A stretch of 24,510 nucleotides of DNA from JAADHX01 sp964569385 (GTDB lineage: Bacteria; Actinomycetota; Acidimicrobiia; Acidimicrobiales; Poriferisodalaceae), in assembly GCA_964569385.1 (NCBI GenBank), contig CAZMUM010000058.1, positions 1 through 24,510 on the forward strand. Direction: 5' to 3'. The notes beneath the pieces were generated by a model. That model saw only the letters and a program-made list of their open reading frames with translations. It had not been told where the DNA came from and did not search any database. Both the position numbers and the translations under genes were made by a program. Shown here one piece after another: positions 14,940 through 23,829 of this stretch (its first letter is position 1; each line of letters starts with the position of its first letter).

Positions 14940-16138
14940 CCTCCAGCGCATCCATTAGTGGTGACATCGGGCCCGACATCGCCACGGCCGCCAGATCTCT
15001 CGACGCCGACACCATCGAGCTTCGGCGCATCTTGCACCGCGAACCCGAACTCGGGCTAGATCTCCCCAAAACTCAATGCCGCATCACCGAAGCCTTGACT
15101 GGTCTTGGCCTCGACATCTCGCTGGGTAAGTCGTCGACTTCGGTCGTCGCCGACCTCGATACGGGCAAACCGGGGCCAACGGTCCTGTTGCGCGGCGACA
15201 TGGACGCGTTACCTCTACACGAGGACTATCCGTCGGATTTCAAATCGATCGACGATTCCAAAATGCATGCCTGCGGCCACGATGCCCATGTGGCGATGCT
15301 GGTGAGCGCGGCCAAGCTTCTGGCCGACAATAAAGATTCGTTGACCGGCAAGGTCCGGTTCATGTTTCAACCAGGCGAAGAAGGTTATGCCGGGGCCAAG
15401 CACATGATCGATGAAGGGGTACTCGAAGGTGTCGATCGGGCTTTCGCTATACACGTGTTCACCAACATGCCAAATGGCTTAGTTGTGACCAAGGGTGGCG
15501 CGCTGATGGCCAGTGCCGATTCGTGGGAGATCACGATTCACGGCAAGGGCGGCCACGCATCGGCCCCACAGCAGTGTGTCGACCCCATCCCAGCCGCAGC
15601 CGCAACAATCACCGGTCTTCACAACATGGTTGGACGCTCGATCGACGCAACTCGATCCGGGCTTATCACCGTGGCCCACATCGAGGCCGGAACCACTAAC
15701 AATATCATTCCGCCGTCGGCCTACATGGAGGGCACGATCCGAGCACACGACGAGGAGACTCGGGCCACGCTGCAAGCCGTTATCGGACAAGTTGCCGAGG
15801 GCACGGCGGCGGCCCATGGCTGTACCTGCACCACGTCGCTCAAGATGGGCTACCCGGTCACGGTCAATCACGACGATCAAGCCGACCTTGTCGGATCGGT
15901 GACCCGTGAGATTCTCGGCGAGGCGATGTTCAGGCCGATGCCTCGCCCCGTAATGGGAGCAGAAGACTTCTCGTTCGTGCTTCAACATGTGCCAGGGGCC
16001 ATGGCGTTCTTGGGTGTGTGCCCAGACGACGAAGACTTCCGCACAGCTGCACCCAACCATTCGAATCTGATGCGCGTAAACGAATCGGCGCTCGGCAACG
16101 GGGTGGCGTTGTACGCGGCGATGGCCCTAACTACCTAG
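14936..16138 (+). CDS. M20 family metallo-amidohydrolase, copy 2
   Basis: A 400-residue paralogue of the preceding gene, starting inside its stop (ATGA), so translation is coupled. The two align without gaps almost to the end, with 109 of the first 150 residues identical by my hand count. The metal and catalytic set is kept: Cys113, His115, Glu148, Glu149, His173 and His375. The copies differ around 175-185 (FTNMPNGLVVTKG against SPNVAAGLVSTKG), close to the active-site entrance, so substrate ranges may differ. Both domains are intact and neither copy shows decay. M20D enzymes often act as dimers, so a heterodimer is possible. Confidence 0.92.
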   Translation: MTSSASISGDIGPDIATAARSLDADTIELRRILHREPELGLDLPKTQCRITEALTGLGLDISLGKSSTSVVADLDTGKPGPTVLLRGDMDALPLHEDYPSDFKSIDDSKMHACGHDAHVAMLVSAAKLLADNKDSLTGKVRFMFQPGEEGYAGAKHMIDEGVLEGVDRAFAIHVFTNMPNGLVVTKGGALMASADSWEITIHGKGGHASAPQQCVDPIPAAAATITGLHNMVGRSIDATRSGLITVAHIEAGTTNNIIPPSAYMEGTIRAHDEETRATLQAVIGQVAEGTAAAHGCTCTTSLKMGYPVTVNHDDQADLVGSVTREILGEAMFRPMPRPVMGAEDFSFVLQHVPGAMAFLGVCPDDEDFRTAAPNHSNLMRVNESALGNGVALYAAMALTT

Positions 16139-16242
16139 GGGCCGTGGCCGTGGCCCGAGCGGCCCGATGAGAGCATCGAATCAAGAGCGGAAGATAGTCC
16201 CGGACAAACACCCAGTTCGCCTGTCGGCGCGGTAGCTGACGC
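16139..16242. other. Short convergent intergenic region
   Basis: These 104 bases separate the stops of M20 copy 2 and the PfkB gene. GGGCC (16138-16142) can pair with GGCCC (16152-16156), a weak GC-only hairpin without a T run. I see no gene or other motif. Confidence 0.3.
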
Positions 16243-17184
16243 TCAGAGGATTAACCGTAGCGCTGGACCAATAGTGGGCCTGGCTCCCGGGTGCTCGATG
16301 ACCCAAGCCGCTATTCGGGTTGCGTAACGAGCAGCCGCGACGGTGCTATCCCCACTCAAGTAACGGGCCAAGAAGGCTCCTGCGAACGAGTCGCCGGCGC
16401 CGGTGGCATCGACAAGGTTGTTAGTGGCAGGCGGAATGTGGGTGGACTTGCCGTCTTCGTAGATCAACGCACCATCGGCGTCGAGTTTCAACATGATGAG
16501 CGCGCCCTGGTAGATGTCGGCCAAATCGGCAGCAATAGCCTCTGGGTCTGACTTCGCGGTTAACGCTGCCCCTTCTTCCTTGTTTGGCAAAAAGATATCG
16601 ATGCCAAGGTCGGTGGTGCCCGACAAGAACGACTTCGCACCCATGTCGTTGATCATCTGGAACGAACCAGGGTCGAACGACAGCGTGGCCCCAGAGTTCT
16701 GGGCGATCCGGGCGGCCTCTCGCGAGGCCGAACGGGGTGGGTCGGTAAAGAAGGACCAGGCGGTCATGTGCAGATGAGTTGCCGAGGTGATCACATCGCG
16801 GGGTAGTTCCGATGGCATCAAGAAGAAGTCGGCGCCATGGCCAGACACCATGGAACGTTCGCCGGTGTGGTCGACGAACACTGCGACTGAGCCGGTCAGT
16901 TGTGCGTCGGAGGCGATCAGATGACTGATCACCCCTTCGTCGGCAAGGTTCTCGTGGGCCAACTGGCCCAAACGGTCGCGGCCGATCTTGCCAACGAAGT
17001 GGGTGGTCAGTCCGCACCTGCTGGCCCAGACAGCTACGTTTGCGGCGCTACCTCCAGGTGTCATCATGACCTCGCCGAAGGTATCGCCGCCCTTCAGGAG
17101 CTCTTGGTTGGTTCGGATCAGGACGTCCCAGGCGAAGTCGCCGATGGCGCACAGCTCTCCGGTGTTGGTGGTGGCTCGATTCAC
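16243..17184 (-). CDS. PfkB-family carbohydrate kinase
   Basis: Cytosolic ribokinase-fold kinase of about 313 residues that phosphorylates a sugar or nucleoside with ATP. PfkB signature 1 is visible as TPGGSAANVAVWASRCG. Signature 2 is DATGAGDSFAGAFL, in which the final Asp of GAGD (about residue 265) is the catalytic base. The start is uncertain: TTG 17190 or GTG 17184, with no Shine-Dalgarno before either; I use GTG. It is divergent from the class V aminotransferase. The substrate cannot be told: ribokinase, fructokinase, KDG kinase and adenosine kinase share these motifs. Confidence 0.88.
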   Translation of the reverse strand: MNRATTNTGELCAIGDFAWDVLIRTNQELLKGGDTFGEVMMTPGGSAANVAVWASRCGLTTHFVGKIGRDRLGQLAHENLADEGVISHLIASDAQLTGSVAVFVDHTGERSMVSGHGADFFLMPSELPRDVITSATHLHMTAWSFFTDPPRSASREAARIAQNSGATLSFDPGSFQMINDMGAKSFLSGTTDLGIDIFLPNKEEGAALTAKSDPEAIAADLADIYQGALIMLKLDADGALIYEDGKSTHIPPATNNLVDATGAGDSFAGAFLARYLSGDSTVAAARYATRIAAWVIEHPGARPTIGPALRLIL

Positions 17185-17231
17185 GAACAAAAAGGTACCG
17201 GTAATCGTGAGCTGGGCCGAACTACGACGGC

Positions 17232-17243
17232 TAATCTGGCGAA
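17232..17243 (+). promoter_or_regulatory. Candidate -10 element of a leaderless transcript
   Basis: TAATCT (17232-17237) fits the actinobacterial -10 pattern TANNNT and ends 6 bases before the ATG at 17244. No Shine-Dalgarno is present. This spacing would place the transcription start at or next to the A of the start codon. Confidence 0.35.
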
Positions 17244-18473
17244 ATGGTAGATCTCGACATCGACTTTGTTAGGGCCCAGTTTCCCGCCTTCAGACACCCG
17301 CTGGCTGCGGAGTGGATTCATCTCGAGAACGCTGGTGGCAGCTACGTCCCAGCGCACGTGGTCGACATTCTGCACGAGTTCTACGTCGCGTCGAAGGTTC
17401 AGCCCTATGGCCCAGCGGGCCCAGCCAAGGCTGCTGGCGAGGCCATGGACCGGGGCATGGAGTTGGTTCCGGCCACGTTCAATTGCAGAGCCGACGAGTT
17501 ATCGCTTGGTCCTTCGACCAGCCAGAACACCTACGTTGCCGCGAATGCGCTTCGCAGTCTCATGAGTAACGGCGACCATGTGATCGTCACCGATCAAGAC
17601 CATGAGGCCAACATCGGCGCGTGGTGTCGGCTCGGCGAAACAGGCATTTTCATCGACGAATGGAAGGTCGACCCCGAAACGGGGCTGCTCAGCGTCGACG
17701 ATCTCGAAGAACTACTCACCGACCGCACCAAGCTCGTATGCGTAACCCACGCTTCCAATTTGGCCGCAACCGTTAACCCGATCGCGGCAATCGCCAAACT
17801 TGTGCACAGCTCTGGAGCGCTATTGGCCGTCGATGGCGTGTCGTACGCCCCTCACAGTTCGATCGATGTCAAAGCCCTCGATTGCGACATCTACATGTAC
17901 TCGATGTACAAAACGTTTGGGCCGCACCTCGGAGCTATGTTCGTGCGCGGCGAACTCCTCGACCAACTTGCCAACCAGGGCCACTATTTCAACTCAGCCG
18001 ACCGCACCAAACGCCTCACGCCAGCCGGCCCGAACCATGCCGAAGTTGCGGCCGCTGCCGGAGTCATCGACTACTACGACGCCGTACATGCTCACCACGA
18101 CCTCGCCGCCGGTTCGCCGAGCGAGCGTATCGCCGCAGTATTCGAGCTGTTCGGCGCTCAAGAGGCGACCGTTATTGCGCCGCTAATGGACTACCTCAAC
18201 CAAGCCGATGTTCGCCTGGTTGGCTCGCCATCGATTGATCACAAGGTGCGTGCACCCACTATTGCCTTCGTTCCCGATGGAGCCACCCCCGAAACAGTTG
18301 TTGGGCACCTGGCTACGCGTGGAATAGGTATCGGTCACGGGCATTTTTACGCTAAGCGCCTGGTCGATGCCATGGGAATTGGCGACGCCGGTGTGGTGCG
18401 AATTTCGATGGTGCACTACAACACTGCCCACGAGATCGAGCGCTGCACGGAGGCTCTATCCGAGGTGCTTTAG
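17244..18473 (+). CDS. Class V aminotransferase, cysteine-desulfurase-like
   Basis: A 409-residue PLP enzyme of the aminotransferase class V / SufS-like fold. The N-terminal HLENAGGSYVP, TDQDHEANIGAW with the PLP-stacking His (about 120), LLAVDGVSYAPH with the pyridine-binding Asp197 and MYSMYKTFGPHLG with the Schiff-base Lys223 are visible. These blocks resemble the VC1184-type cysteine desulfurase-like subfamily rather than housekeeping IscS or SufS. I do not see the usual catalytic-Cys loop near the C-terminus, so true cysteine desulfurase activity is doubtful. No Fe-S scaffold genes are nearby. The start is well supported by the N-terminal motif. The reaction is unassigned: desulfurase, lyase, racemase or epimerase are options. 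Confidence 0.85.
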   Translation: MVDLDIDFVRAQFPAFRHPLAAEWIHLENAGGSYVPAHVVDILHEFYVASKVQPYGPAGPAKAAGEAMDRGMELVPATFNCRADELSLGPSTSQNTYVAANALRSLMSNGDHVIVTDQDHEANIGAWCRLGETGIFIDEWKVDPETGLLSVDDLEELLTDRTKLVCVTHASNLAATVNPIAAIAKLVHSSGALLAVDGVSYAPHSSIDVKALDCDIYMYSMYKTFGPHLGAMFVRGELLDQLANQGHYFNSADRTKRLTPAGPNHAEVAAAAGVIDYYDAVHAHHDLAAGSPSERIAAVFELFGAQEATVIAPLMDYLNQADVRLVGSPSIDHKVRAPTIAFVPDGATPETVVGHLATRGIGIGHGHFYAKRLVDAMGIGDAGVVRISMVHYNTAHEIERCTEALSEVL

Positions 18474-18493
18474 GGCCTCGCCGCTGTGGCGAC

Positions 18494-19096
18494 TCAATCG
18501 AGGCCGGCCCGTTTGCGGAACTCTTCGGTCGAGTTGCTGTGGGGGAACTCGATATCTGGTACATCGAGGCCAAGGGCCGCACAAATTGGGGCCCATCCAT
18601 CTCCTGGATGCCAGATAACCAGTCTGGACCGGTCGACGCCGCTCAGAACGGCACTGTTGTGTCGGGCCGCGGCCTCAGTGGCGCTCTGGCGGTTGCGGTA
18701 GTCCTCGACAAAACGGTTCTTTACCAGTGCTTGCCACATGCGAGATGCCGGGGTGTCGGTGTCGGGGTCGTGGGTGAAGATAGTTCGAGATGCCGAGTCG
18801 AACCATTGGTCGAGATCGCGTACCGACAATAGAACGATCGCGTCCGGAAAAGCGCGGTGGAGTTCGGGCCAGAATGCTGCGCCAGGCCAATCGACGATCG
18901 CGGTGTAGTCGGCCAGAAACTCTGACCAATCAGGCATCGATCCCTCGGCTGCGGACTGCCAGATGGGCGGTTCGTCGGGTTTGGCCATGACCTCGAACAT
19001 GTGGTGGCAGGTGCCACCGAGCAGGTGCTCAAGAGCAAACTTCAGAGACTTGGTTCCGGTGCGCCCAAGACCGGCGCCGACAACCTGGATGGTCAT
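18494..19096 (-). CDS. Small sulfotransferase-like P-loop protein
   Basis: A 200-residue protein beginning VVGAGLGRTGTKSLKFALEHL. Its Gly-Arg-Thr-Gly-Thr-Lys-Ser loop (11-17) is the 5'-phosphosulfate-binding loop of the Sulfotransfer_4-like family. IVLLSVRDLDQWFDSASRTI (around 90-110) supplies the 3'-phosphate-binding Arg/Ser region. It would transfer a sulfo group from PAPS to an unknown acceptor. I chose the ATG at 19096; the frame is open a further 42 codons upstream, but that part overlaps the VOC gene and is unlike the family. It starts 4 bases after the VOC gene's stop, so the two are probably translated together. Confidence 0.8.
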   Translation of the reverse strand: MTIQVVGAGLGRTGTKSLKFALEHLLGGTCHHMFEVMAKPDEPPIWQSAAEGSMPDWSEFLADYTAIVDWPGAAFWPELHRAFPDAIVLLSVRDLDQWFDSASRTIFTHDPDTDTPASRMWQALVKNRFVEDYRNRQSATEAAARHNSAVLSGVDRSRLVIWHPGDGWAPICAALGLDVPDIEFPHSNSTEEFRKRAGLD

Positions 19097-19100
19097 CGGC

Positions 19101-20024
19101 CTATGGCACCAACACGATACAGAAGGGGTGGCCGGCAGGGTCGAGCATGACCCTCCAGTCGTCCGGGCTTGGCTGCGCCGCTGCTTTGGCTGCGCCAATA
19201 CGAAGCAACGCGGCTTCGGCATCGTCGAGGTCGGTCACATCGAAGTCGAGGTGGGCCTGTTGAGGGCCCCCGTCTGGCCAATCGGGGGCAACATAGTCTG
19301 GGTCGCCTTGGAAGCCGAGGTCGACGCCACCAGGCATACGCACCCGTACCCACCGATGTTCTGAAGACTCGTTTCTGATGCGCCCTCCAGCGAAGCTGAT
19401 ATAGAACTCGGCCAAGGCCAACGGATCGGGGCAGTCGAGAGCAACCAGACTGAACGCCGCGATTGGTCCCTTGCGGAAACTCCGCAGCCGTCGGTGATCA
19501 ATATCCGACGATGGTGGCTTACCGTGGTTGGCCCACTCGTCGAGGTAATGGTCGGCGCGGGCGAGGGCATCACCGGCAAACTGATCAGGCACCCGATGGT
19601 GCGACGATGCGCAGAACTCGGCGAGACCCTCTTGAACAACGCGCCTCTCACCGTCCCAGGCAGAGTCGAGTTCGGTCATCGCCTGACTGTTGACGTCCCA
19701 GAGTTGCTGGGCTGGGCTCCAGCCGTTGAAGTCGAAGGCCCAGGTGCCATCGCTCACATAGGCGTGGGCGGCGCTCGAACCGTCACTTGGTTCGATTACA
19801 ACAACGTGCAGCCCGGCCTCGGGCCACCTCTCGACAAATCGGAACGCCAAGATGTGGCACGCCCCTGCGGCAAAGAACTGACGGTCCGAGCGGTTCCACG
19901 ACAAAAACTGACTGTCGCGCTGAGCCTGGCTGCGCTGGTGGGCAATGGCGGGTTCTGGTGACGACATTTCTTGGGGGTTCGTTACTTTCTGCTTCGTTGA
20001 CTCTTTGGAGCCCTGACTGCTCAT
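19101..20024 (-). CDS. Two-domain protein: unknown N-terminal domain plus VOC/glyoxalase domain
   Basis: A 307-residue protein. The C-terminal half (about 186-307) is a VOC/glyoxalase-like domain (FSLVALDCPDPLALAEFY, AHLDFDVTDLDDAEAALL, LDPAGHPFCIVLVP), a fold used for metal-dependent dioxygenase, lyase or resistance functions. The N-terminal domain (about 38-165) is not one I can name. It contains FFAAGACHILAFRF (Cys56), SAAHAYVSDG (His87) and WAFDFNGW (Asp98), in the order of a papain/NlpC-type Cys-His-Asp triad. The first 38 residues are polar and likely disordered. The ATG at 20024 overlaps the hrpA stop by 4 bases (ATGA), which fixes the start. It is co-transcribed with hrpA and the sulfotransferase. 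Confidence 0.75.
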   Translation of the reverse strand: MSSQGSKESTKQKVTNPQEMSSPEPAIAHQRSQAQRDSQFLSWNRSDRQFFAAGACHILAFRFVERWPEAGLHVVVIEPSDGSSAAHAYVSDGTWAFDFNGWSPAQQLWDVNSQAMTELDSAWDGERRVVQEGLAEFCASSHHRVPDQFAGDALARADHYLDEWANHGKPPSSDIDHRRLRSFRKGPIAAFSLVALDCPDPLALAEFYISFAGGRIRNESSEHRWVRVRMPGGVDLGFQGDPDYVAPDWPDGGPQQAHLDFDVTDLDDAEAALLRIGAAKAAAQPSPDDWRVMLDPAGHPFCIVLVP

Positions 20025-23000
20025 TGTGCTTGCCGTATCCGCCGAATCGCGCTGCGGATACGTTTCTCGCTCACGGGACCTTTGGCACCAATGGATTGAG
20101 CAAATGTCGCCACGCGGAACTCCTGTAGTAACCAACCGAGGTCTTCGAGTTCGGCGCTCATCCCAAGGTCGCGCACCGCCGACGCCCACTCGGATTCGAT
20201 GCGTCGACACACCACAATACCCAAGTGGTCGCGCTGAACGTTCATCGAAGCCCGATCGATCCGAAGTTCGAGCCCAGCCAGATAGCGGTCGATGTCGCCC
20301 AATCGATCCATACCAGCTGCCGAAAGCACCCCCGGATAGATCAATCGCCTGTGGTGTTCTGTTGCGTCAGTGACAGTCGTCGTCTGGTCGCCTCGCAATG
20401 CGCCGAGGGCGAGATCGATCGTCCGAGACCTCGTGAGAATTCGGGTAGACGTCACCACCACTTGTTCGAGTGATTCGTTGCTTGAGTCTCTCGTGTCGGC
20501 AAGTAGCGCGTTCCATGCTGGTTCGTCTTGGGGGAGTCCGTTGCGTTGGATGACCGGGTCTATTGCACACCAGATGCAGTCCTCGAACCAGGCACCGGTG
20601 TCTGGGTATGGGCCCGTGGCCAGACCAAGCTTGAGCTCATCGGTCATCAGGTGGCGAATCGCTCTTGCCGGGGAGCGCAGATGAAGCCGTAACAGACGGC
20701 GAACCCCGCTCCAACTCGTGTCGATCCGGTCGGCGTTGGTGGCGACGAGCCTGACTCCGACGGTAGCGCCTTCGTCGACAATGGCTGGGTACGCGTAGGC
20801 CGCACCCTGGCCCTCACCTAGCCGGATAGACACCGGCAACTCGCCGAACGTCCAACTGGTTTGGCCAGTGGTTTCAACCGGGTGCGATACCTGTTGAAGC
20901 GACTCGTGATGTTGGCTTGCAACCTCGGCCTTTAGTTCGGAGATTTCAGTGGTGACGAGCATGTCCTGGCTTCCATCGACGAGTCGGAACCGCACCACCA
21001 GGTGGGCCTCAAGGAGGTCGGCCCTCATCTCCTCGACGGCGATAGATGCGCCTGCTCGTTTCATCAGCAGCTGTCGTACGGCCTCGACCATGCTGCCCCG
21101 ACGCTCATCGGGTAGATCCCTCATGATCGCTTCGACAGTGTCGGGGATGGGAATCAGCTGTCGGCGCAGCGGTTTTGGTAGCTTTCGCACAAGATGTTCG
21201 ACGATTTCGGCTCGACGTCCGGGAACGTGCCACTCGAATGCCACCGGGTCGAGTCGCGCCACAAGGTTCGGAGGTACATCGATTGTCACACCATCGTTTG
21301 GGCTACCGGGCTCATAGGCATAGTTGATGTGAAGGGCAACGTCGCCGAGCGGCCACGTCGACGGAAAGTCGTCTGCGGCGAACTCTTGATCATCGAGCAG
21401 GTCGTCGATTCGCAAGTCGAGAAAGTGGGGGTCCTTTTTGCGTCGCCTCCGCCACCAGGCATCGAAAGCGGCTACTCCGGTTATGTGATCGGGTAGCCGT
21501 TCGCCGAACCAGTCGATCAGATCTTCATCGCCGACCAGCAGATCGGCTCTGCGGTTGCGCGACTCGAGGTCGAGGATTTCGCGGATGCGCTCATGGTTGC
21601 GTTTGACGAAGTCGTGACGCCCATGCCAGTCGCCCTCGACCAGAGCGTGCCGTATAAACATCTCGCGTGCTTCGCCTTCGTCGATCCGGCTTAGCTGGAC
21701 CGGTTGGTCGTCGTAGATAACCAACCCAAGCAGCACCGCTCGTTCCAGAACTGATGCCGCGCCCCGTTCGATGTCCCACCAGGGTTCGCCGTAGCTGTAT
21801 TTGACTAGGTGCGCACCAGCGGTGGTGATCCAGTCGGGGTCGACCTTGGCGGCCGAGTGGGCCCACGTGCGGGTTGTTTCGACAACGTCGGCGGCAACTA
21901 CCCATTTCGGGCCCACCTTGAACAGGACCGACGCCGGCGACACCGCAAACCGAGTCCCGCGGGTGCCTTTGAACTCCTTGGTCTCTCGATCGAACTGCCC
22001 AATCTGGGCCAGCAAACCAGTGAGAATCGCCTTGTGAACACTGTCGGCACTGGTGTTTTCGAACACTGATGTCGCCCGGCCTGAGGCCGAGACGCCGATA
22101 TCACGACAAGCTCGTCTGAGCTGGCTATGCACCTCCTGCCACTCGCGAATTCGGGGATAGTTGAGGTATTCCTTGCGGCATTGGCGTCTGAACCTGCTTG
22201 AGCTGCCTGCCGATCGCTGTTCGTTGATGTAGTCCCAGAGCTTTAACCAACTGAGCAGGTCGGATCCCTCGACTCTGAACCGTTTGTGCATCTCGGCTGC
22301 CTGCTGCTCCTGGCCCCGGGGTCGTTCGCGAGGGTCGCGCACTGACATGCCGGCGGCGATGATGAGCACCTCCTGCACACAATGCTGTTCGACCCCAGCG
22401 AGCACTATCCGACCGATTCGAGGGTCGACCGGGAGCCGGTCGAGCCGCCGGCCGAGGCTGGTCAAGTTTGCGTCGTCGTCGATTGCGCCAAGCTCGCGGA
22501 GCAAGGCCAATCCGTCGGAGATCGCCCGTGTGTCGGGCGGGTCAACGAACGGGAAGGTGTCGATTTCGCCGAGACGCGCTGCCTTCATTCGTAGGATCAC
22601 CGCGGCCAAGCTGGTGCGTTGAATCTCAGGTTCGGTGAACTCGTCGCGATTCGCAAAGTCGTCCTCGCCATATAGCCGAATCGCTATGCCAGGTCCGAGA
22701 CGCCCACATCGCCCAGATCGCTGGCTGGCCGAAGCTTGCGAGATCGGCTCAATCGGTAGTCGCTGAACTTTGGTGCGACGATTGAAACGCGAGATGCGGG
22801 CCATGCCGCTGTCGATCACGTAGTGGATGCCTGGCACCGTCAGCGACGTTTCGGCAACGTTGGTCGACAAGATGATGCGGCGATTCTTGTGTTTGGCGAA
22901 CACTCTGTGTTGCTCGGCGGCAGTCAAACGCGCGTACAGCGGAACGATCTCGGTATTGGGTAGATCCAGATCGAGGAGAGCCTCCTCCGCATCTCTGATG

Positions 23001-23731
23001 TCGCGCTCGCCCGCGAAGAACGCCAGAATGTCGCCAGGACCCTCCTTGAACAGTTCGCCAACCGCTTCGCAAACAGCGGCCGGCTGGTCTAGCACTGGCT
23101 GGCTATCTCCCCAGGCGTCGGTATCGAGGGGCCGGTAACGAATCTCGACCGGGTAGGTACGGCCAGAAACCTCGACTATCGGGGCGTCGCCAAAGTGAGC
23201 CGAGAATCGGGCCGTGTCGATCGTGGCCGACGTGATGATCACCTTGAGGTCGGCCCTGCGCTCGATTACTCGACGCAGATGGCCGAGCAGAAAGTCGATG
23301 TTCAGCGAGCGTTCGTGGGCTTCGTCGACAATGATTGTGTCATAGGCCATGAGGTCGCGGTCGCGTTGAATTTCGTTGAGCAAGATCCCGTCGGTCATGA
23401 CTTTGACCAACGTGTTCGGCCCGACCTCGTCGGTGAACCGCACCGCGTAACCAACGGCCTCGCCAAGTTCGGTCTTGAGTTCCGAAGCCAGTCTTTCGGC
23501 GATTGAGCGGGCCGCGATACGACGAGGTTGGGTGTGGCCAATGCGTTGACCGTTCTGCCCACGGCCAAGTTCGAGGCAGAACTTGGGTAGCTGGGTGCTC
23601 TTACCCGATCCCGTTTCGCCGGCCACCACAACAACCTGGTTGGCTTCGATGACGTCGAGAAGCTCCTGGCGGCGTTCCGTAATCGGCAGATCCGGATAGG
23701 TAATTGGGAACGGAGCCCGGCTCTCTGCCAT
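20021..23731 (-). CDS. hrpA: ATP-dependent RNA helicase HrpA
   Basis: A 1236-residue DEAH-box helicase of the HrpA family, close to the usual 1300 residues, that unwinds or remodels RNA with ATP in the cytosol. Motif I is GETGSGKST (38-46), motif II DEAH (136-139), motif III SAT (168-170) and motif VI QRSGRCGR (337-344), followed by the helicase-associated and OB-fold regions and the long HrpA-specific C-terminus. In other bacteria HrpA is linked to mRNA processing and rescue of stalled ribosomes. It heads a minus-strand unit with the VOC fusion and the sulfotransferase. The full length is intact without frameshift. Confidence 0.95.
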   Translation of the reverse strand: MAESRAPFPITYPDLPITERRQELLDVIEANQVVVVAGETGSGKSTQLPKFCLELGRGQNGQRIGHTQPRRIAARSIAERLASELKTELGEAVGYAVRFTDEVGPNTLVKVMTDGILLNEIQRDRDLMAYDTIIVDEAHERSLNIDFLLGHLRRVIERRADLKVIITSATIDTARFSAHFGDAPIVEVSGRTYPVEIRYRPLDTDAWGDSQPVLDQPAAVCEAVGELFKEGPGDILAFFAGERDIRDAEEALLDLDLPNTEIVPLYARLTAAEQHRVFAKHKNRRIILSTNVAETSLTVPGIHYVIDSGMARISRFNRRTKVQRLPIEPISQASASQRSGRCGRLGPGIAIRLYGEDDFANRDEFTEPEIQRTSLAAVILRMKAARLGEIDTFPFVDPPDTRAISDGLALLRELGAIDDDANLTSLGRRLDRLPVDPRIGRIVLAGVEQHCVQEVLIIAAGMSVRDPRERPRGQEQQAAEMHKRFRVEGSDLLSWLKLWDYINEQRSAGSSSRFRRQCRKEYLNYPRIREWQEVHSQLRRACRDIGVSASGRATSVFENTSADSVHKAILTGLLAQIGQFDRETKEFKGTRGTRFAVSPASVLFKVGPKWVVAADVVETTRTWAHSAAKVDPDWITTAGAHLVKYSYGEPWWDIERGAASVLERAVLLGLVIYDDQPVQLSRIDEGEAREMFIRHALVEGDWHGRHDFVKRNHERIREILDLESRNRRADLLVGDEDLIDWFGERLPDHITGVAAFDAWWRRRRKKDPHFLDLRIDDLLDDQEFAADDFPSTWPLGDVALHINYAYEPGSPNDGVTIDVPPNLVARLDPVAFEWHVPGRRAEIVEHLVRKLPKPLRRQLIPIPDTVEAIMRDLPDERRGSMVEAVRQLLMKRAGASIAVEEMRADLLEAHLVVRFRLVDGSQDMLVTTEISELKAEVASQHHESLQQVSHPVETTGQTSWTFGELPVSIRLGEGQGAAYAYPAIVDEGATVGVRLVATNADRIDTSWSGVRRLLRLHLRSPARAIRHLMTDELKLGLATGPYPDTGAWFEDCIWCAIDPVIQRNGLPQDEPAWNALLADTRDSSNESLEQVVVTSTRILTRSRTIDLALGALRGDQTTTVTDATEHHRRLIYPGVLSAAGMDRLGDIDRYLAGLELRIDRASMNVQRDHLGIVVCRRIESEWASAVRDLGMSAELEDLGWLLQEFRVATFAQSIGAKGPVSEKRIRSAIRRIRQAQ

Positions 23732-23829
23732 AACGATTCTCAGGTTAGGTGGCCGAGCGCCAGCGTTGCGCAGTTAATAGATCGATGGGCAACTCCCTGT
23801 CGTCTCAAACTTGGCAGTTTGGGCTCGGT
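23732..23829. other. Intergenic region upstream of hrpA
   Basis: These 98 bases lie between the end of the HNH gene and the start of hrpA, both on minus. A 6-bp hairpin (CAAACT 23806-23811 / AGTTTG 23816-23821) just after the HNH stop is a possible weak terminator. On minus, TAACCT about 10 bases before the hrpA ATG is a possible -10 element. Neither is strong. Confidence 0.3.

Noticed and set aside
19097..19222. A 42-residue N-terminal extension of the sulfotransferase
   Set aside because: It overlaps the end of the VOC gene, is unlike the family, and the phosphosulfate-binding loop begins properly just after the ATG at 19096.
20025..20210. A 62-residue N-terminal extension of the VOC fusion protein
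   Set aside because: It lies wholly inside the hrpA coding sequence. The ATGA overlap at 20021-20024 gives a normal coupled start.
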